This document shows positions 32,483-41,262 of a stretch of DNA of 52,662 bases, piece after piece. Under the pieces are notes generated by a model. It was not told where the DNA came from and did no database searches. It saw only the letters and a program-made list of their open reading frames with translations. The number at the start of each line of letters is the position of its first letter. Positions within the stretch are counted from its first letter, which is position 1. This stretch comes from SIG672 sp045605765 (lineage in GTDB: Bacteria > Bacillota > Clostridia > Oscillospirales > CAG-272): assembly GCA_045605765.1 (NCBI GenBank), contig JAZUQQ010000008.1, positions 1 to 52,662 of the forward strand. Direction: 5' to 3'. The position numbers were made by a program, and so were the translations under genes.

Positions 32483-34464
32483 ATTTGGTATATTTGCCTT
32501 GAAATCACGTGGTCCTGATACTCTCTGTCAAGCTCTACGAAATATGCACTCCAACCCCAGATACGCACAACTAACTGTCTGTAATTTTCAGGGCGCTTTT
32601 GTGCATCTAACAGTTTGTCAAGGTTTACGGTATTGAGTTGAAGCTGATGACCGCCCCTATCAATAAAGTTTTTCACAAGCAAACCTACCTTTTCTACACC
32701 GTCGTCGTCTGCGAATATGCTTTGATGAAACTCCAATGTCAAAGGTCCGCCGTTCATCGCGTTTTCAAAATGCTGTTTTGTCATGGAAGCTATAACAGAT
32801 ACCGGACCCTTCACATTGGCAAAAAGCGACACAGAATAGTTCGTGCCAAACGGCTCCTTTTCGCGTCTGCCGTCCGCACTTGCCCCTATCTCGTTTGCGT
32901 GCCACAGGTAATACATAGCCGAGCCTGTACCAGCTCTGAATATGCCTCCGCGACAATTGGTTTTGTTTTTCAATGCGCTTGCAAAGGTATCGAGCAATTC
33001 GGTTGCGATACTATCAACAAAATCGTCATTGTTGCCCAGCTTGGGAGCTTCAAAACGAAGCTTGTGTAATAGCTCGGGATCGTTTTCGAAATTCTCGTCT
33101 ATCGCTCTGATAAGCTCCGATTTTTCAACCGATTTATCTTCAAAAACGTACTTCTTTATAGCCGCAAGACTGTCCGCAGCGGTGGCGATACCTGTTCCAT
33201 GAATGCCGAAATTGTTATACTTACCGCCTGAATAAATATCACAGTCCATCAGCACGTTCATAAAAGGTGACGGCACAAACCAGAGATTATCTATACCGCT
33301 GCAAATTTCGTCACTCGCTTTTTTTATTTCATCTTGCACAGCCTCAAAAAACTCCTCGTACGTTTCCGAGCTTACAAGATGTTTATGAAGTGCAGTATCG
33401 ACCGCCTTGGGATACGACAAAGCCGAGATATTGGCAACATCCGCGCCCACGTTAGGTATGATAAATTCCCAACAAGCTGCAACCGTATAATTTGTAGCGT
33501 CGTTATGCTCATACCCTAGCTTTTCCAGCGCGGGAATAACAATGTCATCGTTCGAATATTGAGGGAAACCAAGTCCTGCTTTTGTGAGCTTGGTAGCTTC
33601 AGTATATCTTTCGACAGGTGTGTTTTTAGAAACTCTCAGATTGATTTTCGGGTCGATCATTTTGTTGTTGTACGATGCTTTCAGGCAGAGTGCTGACAAC
33701 AGATTAAAAACATCGTTTCCGTTCTCATCACAACCGCCGAGCATCATACTCTGACCGTTATCGCCCTGCTGAACACCAACGTAAATATCACTGTCTTTAT
33801 TGAAAGAAAGGAAAAAGTCCTCCAAGAGTTCGAGAGCTGTCTCCTCGGTATAAATACCCCTATCCATATCAGCCTTCAGGTATGGATAGATATACCTGTC
33901 AAATCTTCCGATTGTGTTATGATAATTTCCTTCGAGCCAGAGAGCAAAGTGAAGTATTCTAAAAAACTGCAATGCCTCTCGGAAATTACGGGCGGGATAG
34001 CGCGGAACTTGACTAAGAACCTCAACGACATCCTCTCTGCCCTGCTTCTTTGCTTCCTCGAGATACTTATCTGAAAGCTTAATGATGTTATCTATCGCTC
34101 TTTTTCCGTATTCGTCAGCGCTTTCCCTTTTAGCAAGCAGACCCTCTGAGATAGTATCGTAATAATCAGGCGACAGATTCGACATAAATCCCAGCTCATG
34201 GATATAAAATTTTTGTCGTATTTCAGCCCATTCCTCATCTGTAAAAATATCAGGAAGGTTTGAGACTGTTCGTAAAAAAACGATTTTTTCGCCCTCTAGT
34301 ATAACCGCCTTTTCTTCGCAGCACATACGCTCAAAGCGGTCTGCCATACGTTCTATCGGTGTTAGTTCGTTTGATGCATATTCAGTGGCCAAATCCCACG
34401 CCACCGTATGACGGTATTGATGATGCTCTTTGTTTAATATGAAGTTATTAAGACAATGTTTCAT
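32479..34464 (-). CDS. Glycyl radical enzyme 3 (661 aa)
   Basis: A shorter GRE. The active cysteine is C331 in VAACWEFI, with Glu333 at the base position; the preceding Gly is Ala. The glycyl loop is RIWGWSAYF with Gly637. The sequence HNTIGRFDRYIYPY marks the central barrel. It has a strong GGAGGTGG site and is divergent from the araC gene at 34561. It is distant from GRE1/2/4. Cotranscription with activase B and a GH51 arabinofuranosidase suggests a substrate released from arabinosides. Unknown reaction. Confidence 0.9.
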   Translation of the reverse strand: MKHCLNNFILNKEHHQYRHTVAWDLATEYASNELTPIERMADRFERMCCEEKAVILEGEKIVFLRTVSNLPDIFTDEEWAEIRQKFYIHELGFMSNLSPDYYDTISEGLLAKRESADEYGKRAIDNIIKLSDKYLEEAKKQGREDVVEVLSQVPRYPARNFREALQFFRILHFALWLEGNYHNTIGRFDRYIYPYLKADMDRGIYTEETALELLEDFFLSFNKDSDIYVGVQQGDNGQSMMLGGCDENGNDVFNLLSALCLKASYNNKMIDPKINLRVSKNTPVERYTEATKLTKAGLGFPQYSNDDIVIPALEKLGYEHNDATNYTVAACWEFIIPNVGADVANISALSYPKAVDTALHKHLVSSETYEEFFEAVQDEIKKASDEICSGIDNLWFVPSPFMNVLMDCDIYSGGKYNNFGIHGTGIATAADSLAAIKKYVFEDKSVEKSELIRAIDENFENDPELLHKLRFEAPKLGNNDDFVDSIATELLDTFASALKNKTNCRGGIFRAGTGSAMYYLWHANEIGASADGRREKEPFGTNYSVSLFANVKGPVSVIASMTKQHFENAMNGGPLTLEFHQSIFADDDGVEKVGLLVKNFIDRGGHQLQLNTVNLDKLLDAQKRPENYRQLVVRIWGWSAYFVELDREYQDHVISRQIYQI

Positions 34465-34498
34465 AAATCCACCTCCATTTATATTTTATAGCAAACAC

Positions 34499-34528
34499 TT
34501 GACAATTTCTCGCTATATTTGTTATAAT
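34499..34528 (+). promoter_or_regulatory. Promoter of the araC gene next to GRE3
   Basis: TTGACA (34499-34504) and TATAAT (34523-34528), spacing 18. CAAACACTTGACA here partly resembles one half of the CGAAAC operators, without the second half. Confidence 0.7.
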
Positions 34529-34560
34529 AATGGTAATAATTTATCTTTTTGGAGTGTGCT

Positions 34561-35343
34561 ATGTTTTTCCACCAACCTCTCAATTCATTGTCCAACTATA
34601 ACTACAACGCCTTTTTCTATACCAGCAAAACATTTGATCTCCATTTTCACAAAAACATGGAAGTGATTTATGTTATACATGGAAAGGTAAACTGCACAGT
34701 AAACAGCATCGAATACCATTTATGCAAGGGCGATTTCGGCTTGTGCCTACCCAATGACACCCATAAATATGAGCCCGAAAAAGATTCATTGTACTGGGTA
34801 ATTGTATTCTCGGAAGACTTTGTACGATACTTTTCAAATAAGATTGCAGGAAAATCGTCAAACGGTTTCCTGTTCCGTTGTGATGAAACCACTGAAAAAT
34901 ATATCGTCGAAACGCTCATACATAACAAAGCTCCTTCAACGCTTGCCATTAAATCCTGCCTGTACGCCCTATGCGGACAATATATGAACTCTGTGACCTT
35001 CCGTGAAAAAAATCACAATGAAATTAAAACCATTTCCCATATTGCAAACTATCTGGCGGAAAATCACACAAAAAACATTACGCTCACGGATGTGGCAAAT
35101 TTCTTAGGATATGACTACAACTATACGTCGCGTCTGTTTAAGAATACTTTCAACATCAACTTCACCGATTTATTAAACATTTATCGGCTCGAGACTGCAA
35201 TTGAACTCCTAGAAAATACCGATAAAAGCATTACAACCATCGCGTTAGAGAGCGGTTTTCAGAGTGTTCGCAGTTTTAACAGTTTCTTCAAAAAACAAAC
35301 TAATACAAGCCCGACACAACATAGAAAAGCATCCAAAAAATAA
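34561..35343 (+). CDS. AraC-family regulator 2 (divergent from GRE3)
   Basis: 260 aa. The N-terminal cupin part (FDLHFHKNMEVIYVIHGKV, a real arabinose-type sensor fold) is followed by the HTH pair: ITLTDVANFLGYDYNYTSRLF and ITTIALESGFQSVRSFNSFFKKQTNTSPTQHR. The ATG at 34561 follows GGAG; an in-frame TTG at 34549 is unlikely. It is in the divergent position for control of GRE3-activase-GH51. Confidence 0.93.
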   Translation: MFFHQPLNSLSNYNYNAFFYTSKTFDLHFHKNMEVIYVIHGKVNCTVNSIEYHLCKGDFGLCLPNDTHKYEPEKDSLYWVIVFSEDFVRYFSNKIAGKSSNGFLFRCDETTEKYIVETLIHNKAPSTLAIKSCLYALCGQYMNSVTFREKNHNEIKTISHIANYLAENHTKNITLTDVANFLGYDYNYTSRLFKNTFNINFTDLLNIYRLETAIELLENTDKSITTIALESGFQSVRSFNSFFKKQTNTSPTQHRKASKK

Positions 35344-35345
35344 AG

Positions 35346-35470
35346 GGAAAGCTCCTCGGAATCGTGGCACAACACGCAGCGTAAAGGAAAACCCCTGAAA
35401 AATACTGTTGTTCTTATCCCGTCGCCGTGATGACGGCGAAGCGTTTGATTTCAAATATCGTTGCTTTTGC
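35346..35470 (-). pseudogene. Decayed 5' end of a GRE activase (next to GRE4)
   Basis: On minus, right after the GRE4 stop, the reading KATIFEIKRFAV continues in another frame as HGDGIRTTVFFRGFPLRCVLCHDSEELS. This matches the N-terminus of activase A (MKATIFEIKRFAVHDGDGIR...). The start codon is GCA instead of ATG, there is one frameshift within the VH(D)GDG area, the first Cys of CxxxCxxC is Phe (GFPLRCVLC), and the gene stops at the end of the neighbouring araC gene. It cannot encode an active enzyme. It shows that GRE4 once had its own activase of the A type. Confidence 0.85.
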
Positions 35471-35474
35471 TCGA

Positions 35475-37634
35475 TTATCCGTTGTTTTCCGCCTGTTTTA
35501 TAAAGGCGTCCTGTTCTGCCTTGGAGAGATTGACAAAATACGCATTCCAACCGCAGACTCTTACTTGAAGCGTTTGATAGTTTTCGGGACAAGCTTGGGC
35601 GTCCTTTAACACCTTTGCATCAAAAACATTTCCCTGCATGGCAAAGCCGCCTTTTTTGAAATATGTCATTAAGATTCCCCAAAAGGCTTCCAGCCCGTCC
35701 TCACCCGCGACAGCAGAGGGATGAAGAAGTATATCCAACACCGAGCCTGTCGGAAAGCTTGCGTGATCGATTTTTGTGACCGAATTTATCAAAGATGTCA
35801 CGCCGTTTTTGTCCATTCCAACCGTGGCGCATAGATTTTTGGAAAGAGGATCACCTGCATGCCGTCCATCGGGCGTTGCCATTGTTCGTTTACCGATATG
35901 AAAGCAATGATCAATAGAGAACAGTGCCGCCTTGAACACACCGCCTCGTCCGTTTGGCTTATTATTGGTGAGTGTTGCGCAAAAGTCCGTAATCTCCCTT
36001 GTGAGTGCATCTGCCACAGGATTGTTGTTTCCGTATTTTTCTTCCCAACGAAGGACGAATGCTCTTGTATTCTCGTGATCCTTCCAGTTGTTTCGTAAAA
36101 TGACCCCCAGCTCATCAAAGGTGAAGACTTTGTCTTCGAAAACAAGCTTTTTAACCGCACAAATCGAGTCGACAAGACTGGCGATAGAATATAAATACAA
36201 CGAACTATTGTTATATTTAGCGCCGCCCTCATAAACGTCCACTCCGAGCTCCATACTATGATCGTACTGACAGGAAAGAAGCGGATCAGGGTTGATCTTA
36301 TCATAGTGCTTTTCGATGTTGACAATATACGAAAGTGCTTGCTGGGTCATATAGGCGATCTGCTCTTTAATTGCGTTCAGAAATTCCTCAAAGCTTTGTA
36401 TCTTCCCTGTTTCGATGCCGCACATCTCACCCGTGGCGTTGTCTTTTCCGTTGTTGAATACCAATTCCACTGCTTTGGCAAGGTTGACTCCACCGTTGCC
36501 TGTGCAACCAATCTCGACGCCCCAGACTGCAGGTTCGTAGCAACCAATGGGAACGTAATCCACGGCATCTATCTCGTTGATCCCCACTCGCAAAAGGCTT
36601 TTGATTCCGATTGCATCATTGACGAATACAAAGCTGGAATTCCCGCCACGAACACAGGAAAGCACTAGCCTAATGAAGCTTTTGGGCGTTTTATCCGAAA
36701 CGCGGATATGGATTTTCGGGCTATGAATATCGAGCTCATTATACACTTCTACGATCAGATAGGAAATTTCATTGGTAACCTCGTTCCCGTTTGCATCGAT
36801 ACCTCCGAGGCAGAAAGGAAGATCAAAGGGTACCTTGGCTGCCCAAAATTTGAAAAGGAAGAATTTGAGCATTTCCTTGATCTCTTCCTTGGTATAAGTA
36901 CCGTTTTCAATATCCTTTTGGTAAAATGGGTACAGTAAAATATCAAGGCGACCAAGTGTGCGAACTCTCGTTCCTCCAACATATTCGTGAAGGAAGAAAT
37001 ACAAAATCAACAGTTGCATTGCTTCATAGATATTCTGCGGTGCGCCGTGTGCAAGATTCAAAAGCGCGATTGCGTTTTCGTGATTATAGGGTTCGATTGC
37101 TTCCGCCAGACGCTTAGAAACAGCAATCGATGCGTCCAAAACAATTTCACAAGACTTATAAAAATCCTTTTGGTGTTCGGAAAGCCCCTGCTTCTGTGCG
37201 GCGCCTCGGGTGCGCTCCAAAAGTCCGGCAAACCCCACGGACAAGAGAAGTCGTGTGTTGGGAGAGGTGTGTCCATAGTCGCCCATGCCTTTGTAAGCAC
37301 CAAATTCATTCCATGCACGCTCGATCTCTGTCGATTCCAAAGGTAGATATTGCTCTTTGACCTCTTTTTCCCACCGTTTTCTTTGATTGACCATGATATT
37401 GCCGCTCATTAGATGATTTTGAAAAATATCATCCTCGACTACGGCGATTTTCGCTTTTTTCGCAATCAGCTCAAAAGTTTTTGCCTTGATAATGGCTTTG
37501 GACGTGTTTGACTTTTCAACGCTTGATACAAGTGCATTTAATTCTTCCACACTCACACCGCTGCCCGCCATCCAATTCGTCTCTGTGAATTGCACGTTTA
37601 ATCTGTTTCTTCTTTGATTAAAATTCAATATCAT
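35475..37634 (-). CDS. Glycyl radical enzyme 4 (719 aa)
   Basis: The active cysteine is C365 in IGCYEPAVW, with Glu367; this is the GCxEP form of dehydratase-type GREs. The glycyl loop is RVCGWNAYF with Gly695. It resembles GRE1 and GRE2 (GLEAFWGILMTYFKKGG). The start is the ATG at 37634 (MILNFNQRR) after GGGGTGAG; a longer in-frame start at 37688 overlaps the promoter -35 and is rejected. It has no intact activase in its operon, only the remnant downstream, so activation in trans is needed. Divergent from araC at 37750. Confidence 0.9.
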   Translation of the reverse strand: MILNFNQRRNRLNVQFTETNWMAGSGVSVEELNALVSSVEKSNTSKAIIKAKTFELIAKKAKIAVVEDDIFQNHLMSGNIMVNQRKRWEKEVKEQYLPLESTEIERAWNEFGAYKGMGDYGHTSPNTRLLLSVGFAGLLERTRGAAQKQGLSEHQKDFYKSCEIVLDASIAVSKRLAEAIEPYNHENAIALLNLAHGAPQNIYEAMQLLILYFFLHEYVGGTRVRTLGRLDILLYPFYQKDIENGTYTKEEIKEMLKFFLFKFWAAKVPFDLPFCLGGIDANGNEVTNEISYLIVEVYNELDIHSPKIHIRVSDKTPKSFIRLVLSCVRGGNSSFVFVNDAIGIKSLLRVGINEIDAVDYVPIGCYEPAVWGVEIGCTGNGGVNLAKAVELVFNNGKDNATGEMCGIETGKIQSFEEFLNAIKEQIAYMTQQALSYIVNIEKHYDKINPDPLLSCQYDHSMELGVDVYEGGAKYNNSSLYLYSIASLVDSICAVKKLVFEDKVFTFDELGVILRNNWKDHENTRAFVLRWEEKYGNNNPVADALTREITDFCATLTNNKPNGRGGVFKAALFSIDHCFHIGKRTMATPDGRHAGDPLSKNLCATVGMDKNGVTSLINSVTKIDHASFPTGSVLDILLHPSAVAGEDGLEAFWGILMTYFKKGGFAMQGNVFDAKVLKDAQACPENYQTLQVRVCGWNAYFVNLSKAEQDAFIKQAENNG

Positions 37635-37659
37635 ATACTCACCCCAAAAGTTTTTTATA

Positions 37660-37688
37660 ATTCTATCAAAACCGCTGTTATCTATCAA
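37660..37688 (-). promoter_or_regulatory. Promoter of GRE4
   Basis: On minus, TTGATA (37688-37683) and TAGAAT (37665-37660), spacing 17. The operator repeats start 9 nt upstream, as at GRE2. Confidence 0.65.
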
Positions 37689-37696
37689 GAAGCATC

Positions 37697-37720
37697 CGAA
37701 ACTCTTGACTTATTCGAAAC
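37697..37720. promoter_or_regulatory. Operator direct repeat CGAAAC-N12-CGAAAC (araC/GRE4)
   Basis: CGAAAC at 37697-37702 and 37715-37720 with the araC -35 (TTGACT) between. Spacing and surrounding bases match the araC/GRE2 site (26369-26392), with CTTGACT in common. Confidence 0.7.
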
Positions 37721-37733
37721 TTTATGTTATCCT
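37705..37733 (+). promoter_or_regulatory. Promoter of the araC gene next to GRE4
   Basis: TTGACT (37705-37710) and TATCCT (37728-37733), spacing 17. The -35 lies inside the operator repeat. Confidence 0.65.
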
Positions 37734-37749
37734 AAAAAAGGGTGAGAAT

Positions 37750-38532
37750 ATGTTTGAAAATGAAATTGTAGTGACAAAAATCGCATCGGCATTATTTATA
37801 CCGGGAGGGCAAGGCAAACCCACACATAAGAACCGTCCGACCCATGGTCTGGTTTTTAACGTGGGGTGCACCTCCTCATACAGCTTTGAGAACGGAAAAA
37901 CCTTACTGTGTCATGACGGAGAATGCATTTATCTACCAAAGGAATCAAATTATACCACCAAAAGATGTGATATTGCTGATTCTAAAGAAAGCGGTGTGTA
38001 TGTCATTAATTTTTTGACCTTGTCCGATGAAGCAATGAATATCCCATGGGTCATGAAAATCAAAGGAGAAAATGAGATACTTTCTCTATTCTCCAAGGCG
38101 TCAAAGTCATGGATAAAAAAGGAAACCGGATTTTATGAGGAATGCTTTTCGTATCTGTATCGGACCATACTACAAATTAAGAGAGAGTCCGCACAGTATT
38201 TTCCCGAGCAAAAGACGGTAGAGCTGCTGACACCCGCTTTGCAATATATTAACGAAAATTATATGAGCGAAGCCATATCGGTTGCAAAGCTCGCCGGGCT
38301 TTGTCATATCAGTGAGGTTTATCTGCGCAGGATGTTTCAACGCGCTTTTTCTGTTACACCTACTGTTTATATTAGAAACAAGCGAATACATTATGCCAAA
38401 GATCTCTTACAGATGGAAGAATACTCCGTAACCGACGTTGCTATGTTGTCAGGGTTTAACGATACTGCGTATTTTACGCGTGAATTTAAAAACGTTGTTG
38501 GTATAACGCCATCCGCATATCGAAAAAAATGA
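37750..38532 (+). CDS. AraC-family regulator 3 (divergent from GRE4)
   Basis: 260 aa. The sensing domain (FIPGGQGKPTHKNRPTHGLVF ... ECIYLPKESNYTT) is clearly paralogous to regulator 1. The HTH pair is ISVAKLAGLCHISEVYLRRMF and VTDVAMLSGFNDTAYFTREFKNVVGITPSAYRKK. The ATG at 37750 follows GGGTGAG; an earlier in-frame start lies in the promoter. With regulator 1 it probably recognises the same operator, so the two GRE promoters may cross-talk. Confidence 0.93.
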   Translation: MFENEIVVTKIASALFIPGGQGKPTHKNRPTHGLVFNVGCTSSYSFENGKTLLCHDGECIYLPKESNYTTKRCDIADSKESGVYVINFLTLSDEAMNIPWVMKIKGENEILSLFSKASKSWIKKETGFYEECFSYLYRTILQIKRESAQYFPEQKTVELLTPALQYINENYMSEAISVAKLAGLCHISEVYLRRMFQRAFSVTPTVYIRNKRIHYAKDLLQMEEYSVTDVAMLSGFNDTAYFTREFKNVVGITPSAYRKK

Positions 38533-38540
38533 AATGAAAT

Positions 38541-38750
38541 AAGGCAATCTCAAACCAAATTGGAATGAGATTGCCTTTTGTTATTCAATTGTGCATTTTG
38601 CACCTTGCATTTCCATTTACCCTGTAAGATTTCCCATCTGATTGAGCATATTCTCAATGAATATTCCGTATCCCATTGCAGGATCGTTGATGAGCACGTG
38701 TTTTACCGCGCCCACGAGCTTTCCCTTCTTAATAATAGGGAAGCCGCTCA
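38541..38750. repeat. Direct repeat copy 1: terminator plus spoIVB 3' end
   Basis: 210 bp matching 44332-44541 with 13 mismatches and no gaps. It includes the hairpin AAGGCAATCTCA/TGAGATTGCCTT (38541-38579) and 134 nt of spoIVB coding sequence. It stops abruptly at the codon before the catalytic Ser codon region and continues into unrelated sequence. Confidence 0.9.
38617..38750 (-). pseudogene. 3' fragment of spoIVB
   Basis: On minus the frame SGFPIIKKGKLVGAVKHVL ... GNLTG stop matches the last 43 residues of intact SpoIVB (SGSPIIQNGKLVGAVTHVL ... GNLAG). Seven residues differ, including the Ser after SG. There is no start and no protease domain, so it is non-functional. Confidence 0.85.
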
Positions 38751-38779
38751 GATGTGTGGTCAATAAAGGAGAACAAATC

Positions 38780-39613
38780 TTATAAAAAAATCTTTTTTAG
38801 TTGCATCATTTTTTCTTCACTTGGCACGGGAAATGTCTGCGCTTCCTTTCCGAGAGCTCCATATTTGTGCTCGCCCATGGCGTGGTATGGCAGCAGTTCA
38901 ATTTTCTCGGGCGCTCGGGCAGAATTCAAAAAATCTTTTAGCTTTACCATTTCGTCTTTTGTATCGTTGAAATCGGTAATGATCGGTATTCGCACCCACA
39001 CAGATTTGTCTATTTTCAACAGTCTTTTCAGATTTGCCAGAATCAATTCGTTTCCGACACCTGTGTACTGTCTATGCTTTTCGCTGTCGAAGCATTTAAC
39101 ATCATAGAGAAACAGATCGGTATAAGGAAGAATTTGCTCAAACCGTTCATAAGGTACGTGCCCTGCGGTATCCACGGCGGTATGTATCCCGTTCTTTTTA
39201 CATTCTTTGAGTATTTCTTCAAGGAAATCAATTTGGAGCATACACTCACCGCCTGAGAATGTCACACCGCCACCCGAGGTGTCATAAAACGCCTTGTCCT
39301 TTAAAACTTCTTTTAAAACCTCATCTATCCTATATTCTTTTCCACAAATCTCTCGTGCGTCATTAGGGCAAAAGAGCACACATTTTCCGCAAAGCTCGCA
39401 TATTTCAAGGTCATGATGGCATTTTTCTTTGCATTTTCCGCAGCCTGTGCATTTGTTTTTATAAAACATCATTTGGGGCTTGGAAGATTGACTCTCGGGA
39501 TTGTGACACCATGCGCAATGCAAATTACAGCCCTTGAAAAATACGGTTGTACGAATTCCCGGGCCGTCAACGTAGGAATTGCGTTCTATATCGAATATCA
39601 TTGCCGTTTTCAT
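38780..39613 (-). CDS. Glycyl-radical enzyme activase C
   Basis: 277 aa. The radical-SAM motif is GCNLHCAWCHNP (C29, C33, C36). Eight cysteines for two extra clusters follow: CTGCGKCKEKC (C55, C58, C61, C65) and CELCGKCVLFC (C72, C75, C78, C82). FSGGECMLQ is the SAM Gly-rich motif. The ATG at 39613 lies one base after the stop of the lactonase-like gene; a much longer in-frame start upstream is rejected because it lies inside that gene. It is the last gene of the GRE5 operon. Confidence 0.94.
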   Translation of the reverse strand: MKTAMIFDIERNSYVDGPGIRTTVFFKGCNLHCAWCHNPESQSSKPQMMFYKNKCTGCGKCKEKCHHDLEICELCGKCVLFCPNDAREICGKEYRIDEVLKEVLKDKAFYDTSGGGVTFSGGECMLQIDFLEEILKECKKNGIHTAVDTAGHVPYERFEQILPYTDLFLYDVKCFDSEKHRQYTGVGNELILANLKRLLKIDKSVWVRIPIITDFNDTKDEMVKLKDFLNSARAPEKIELLPYHAMGEHKYGALGKEAQTFPVPSEEKMMQLKKIFL

Positions 39614-39614
39614 T

Positions 39615-40520
39615 TCAACCACCTGCCAGCATTCTCTTAGGATTTGATACCATAAACTTTTTCGACAAAGCTTCAGACAACTTGGGCAGTATATGCTCAA
39701 AGCAATAGGCAAAGCGCGGTCTTTCACAAATATGAGGCTCAGCATCAAAGCCGTTGAAAAACAGCGCGTCGTGTGACAAAAGGATCTTATCCTCATATCC
39801 CGCTCGGCAAAGATCCAAAATACTTTGCACCTTTTTCGCTACGTATTCTTCGGATGCTTTTTGATAGAGTCTATCGAGCCCGATAAAGCAACCGTACGAC
39901 GCAATGCTTTTTACATATTCCAAATCGTCCGTATCGCTTAAATGACCTACGGTTACGGCATTGGGTTTTACCCCCTCCGATAACAATATTTCAAGAGCTT
40001 CTAGAGCATTTTGATTTTTTGCGTTCGTATGCAACACGATTGGAAGTTCCAAATGCAGATGTGCTTCCGCACAAGCCCGCAAAAGCTTTTCTTGAAAGCG
40101 GCTTACCGTTTCATTCTCTACGGCGCATTTAATGATTCCGGCATTTACCGCTTGTGCGTCGGAAACGATATATCGACAAAGCTGATCAGCGGTGGTATTA
40201 TACAACACGGGTTCTTCCGTATAGTAAAATCCCGTAGAGCAGATGATATTGATCTCACTTTGCTCCGATATTCTTTTCAAAAGCTCTACGTCTCTGCCTA
40301 TATTGATGGGTGTGCAGTCAACAAAAGTTGCAAGACCGTATTTCTTCTTTAGTTCTTTCAAATATACTGTGACTGTGTCCGCAAGAGCGTTCTTATCAAG
40401 ATAATCCTTTCCTACCATTTGATAAGCATATTCGCTAAAGCAACAAATATGCTCGTGGGCAAGCGTTACACCCAAGTCGCTTTCTGATATGTCGCCTAAA
40501 ACCGTTTTAAAGAGTGGCAC
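39615..40520 (-). CDS. Phosphotriesterase-family hydrolase (possible lactonase)
   Basis: A 301-aa amidohydrolase-fold enzyme. Metal ligands appear in order: HEH (His22, His24), a Lys in AGIIKCAVE (Lys131, the carboxylated-Lys position), LHTN (His164), VGHL (His193) and LLSHDAL (Asp251). These sites match the phosphotriesterase-like lactonase family, which opens lactones. The GTG at 40520 has GGAG upstream and overlaps the SDR end by 14 nt; an ATG at 40568 lies inside the SDR gene and is rejected. It probably supplies or removes a lactone in the GRE5 pathway. Confidence 0.85.
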   Translation of the reverse strand: MPLFKTVLGDISESDLGVTLAHEHICCFSEYAYQMVGKDYLDKNALADTVTVYLKELKKKYGLATFVDCTPINIGRDVELLKRISEQSEINIICSTGFYYTEEPVLYNTTADQLCRYIVSDAQAVNAGIIKCAVENETVSRFQEKLLRACAEAHLHLELPIVLHTNAKNQNALEALEILLSEGVKPNAVTVGHLSDTDDLEYVKSIASYGCFIGLDRLYQKASEEYVAKKVQSILDLCRAGYEDKILLSHDALFFNGFDAEPHICERPRFAYCFEHILPKLSEALSKKFMVSNPKRMLAGG

Positions 40521-41262
40521 AGTTATCTCCTCCGTCTGCAACAACCGTGTGACCGCATACGATCTCACCGTAGTTGCTCATCAGATAGAAGGCAAGCTCG
40601 GCAAGCTCGTCGGGACGGATAAAGCGTTCTATGGCATGGCGCTCGTATTTTTGGTTTATGTTATGGGCATAGTGGGAAATCATGGGGGTAAAGGTCGCGC
40701 CGGGAGCAATGCCGTTGATGATAATACCGTCGTGTCCGTAACGTTTGCCAAGGGCGCGCGTCCATTTTATGACAGCGCTCTTTGATGCACCGTAGCTGCC
40801 GACGATATCCATACAAGCGGCATTGGATGCAATGTTTAAAATGTTACCCCTTATACTCCTTGATTTCATATAATCAATCTCGTTGCGCATAAGGAAAAAT
40901 GCTGCTTTGAAATTGATATCTGTAAGTATATCCCATTCTTCAGAAGTGATATCCCAAGGCTCATACCCCCTACCGGTAAATTGAGAAGTTCCCAAAGCTG
41001 CCGCATTGACAAAGGCATCAAGCCCACCCATGGTTTGCTCGCATTCTGAAAACAATCTATTATGGTTTTTAATATCGGTTATATCAAAAGTCTTGTAGTA
41101 TAAATCTGGAGAACCGATTTCTTCGACAACCGATTTCAGCTTTCCTTCGGTTCTGCCTGTTATCATCACCTTAGCGCCCGCTTCAATAAAACGAACGGCA
41201 ATTGCTTTGCCGATACCGCTTCCACCGCCGAAAATCAGCACGTTCTTATTTCGCAATTTCAT
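40507..41262 (-). CDS. SDR oxidoreductase in the GRE5 operon
   Basis: 251 aa. The cofactor loop FGGGSGIGKA is clear, followed by KVMITGR; Thr and Arg after the second strand suggest NADP(H). Catalytic Ser is in NIASNAACMD and Tyr-Lys in YGASK. The C-terminus has HTVVADGGDN. Its ATG overlaps the GRE5 stop by 4 nt and its end overlaps the lactonase-like gene by 14 nt. Sugar or polyol dehydrogenase is the likely role. Confidence 0.9.
   Translation of the reverse strand: MKLRNKNVLIFGGGSGIGKAIAVRFIEAGAKVMITGRTEGKLKSVVEEIGSPDLYYKTFDITDIKNHNRLFSECEQTMGGLDAFVNAAALGTSQFTGRGYEPWDITSEEWDILTDINFKAAFFLMRNEIDYMKSRSIRGNILNIASNAACMDIVGSYGASKSAVIKWTRALGKRYGHDGIIINGIAPGATFTPMISHYAHNINQKYERHAIERFIRPDELAELAFYLMSNYGEIVCGHTVVADGGDNCATL

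Noticed and set aside
35245..35592. 115-codon minus frame spanning the araC end and GRE4 end
   Set aside because: It mixes three frames; the true content is the GRE4 end and the activase stub.
37635..37688. 18-codon N-terminal extension of GRE4
   Set aside because: It overlaps the promoter -35 and has no ribosome site, whereas the ATG at 37634 follows GGGGTGAG.
39614..39796. 61-codon N-terminal extension of activase C
   Set aside because: It lies within the lactonase-like gene in another frame, and the ATG at 39613 has the correct family start.
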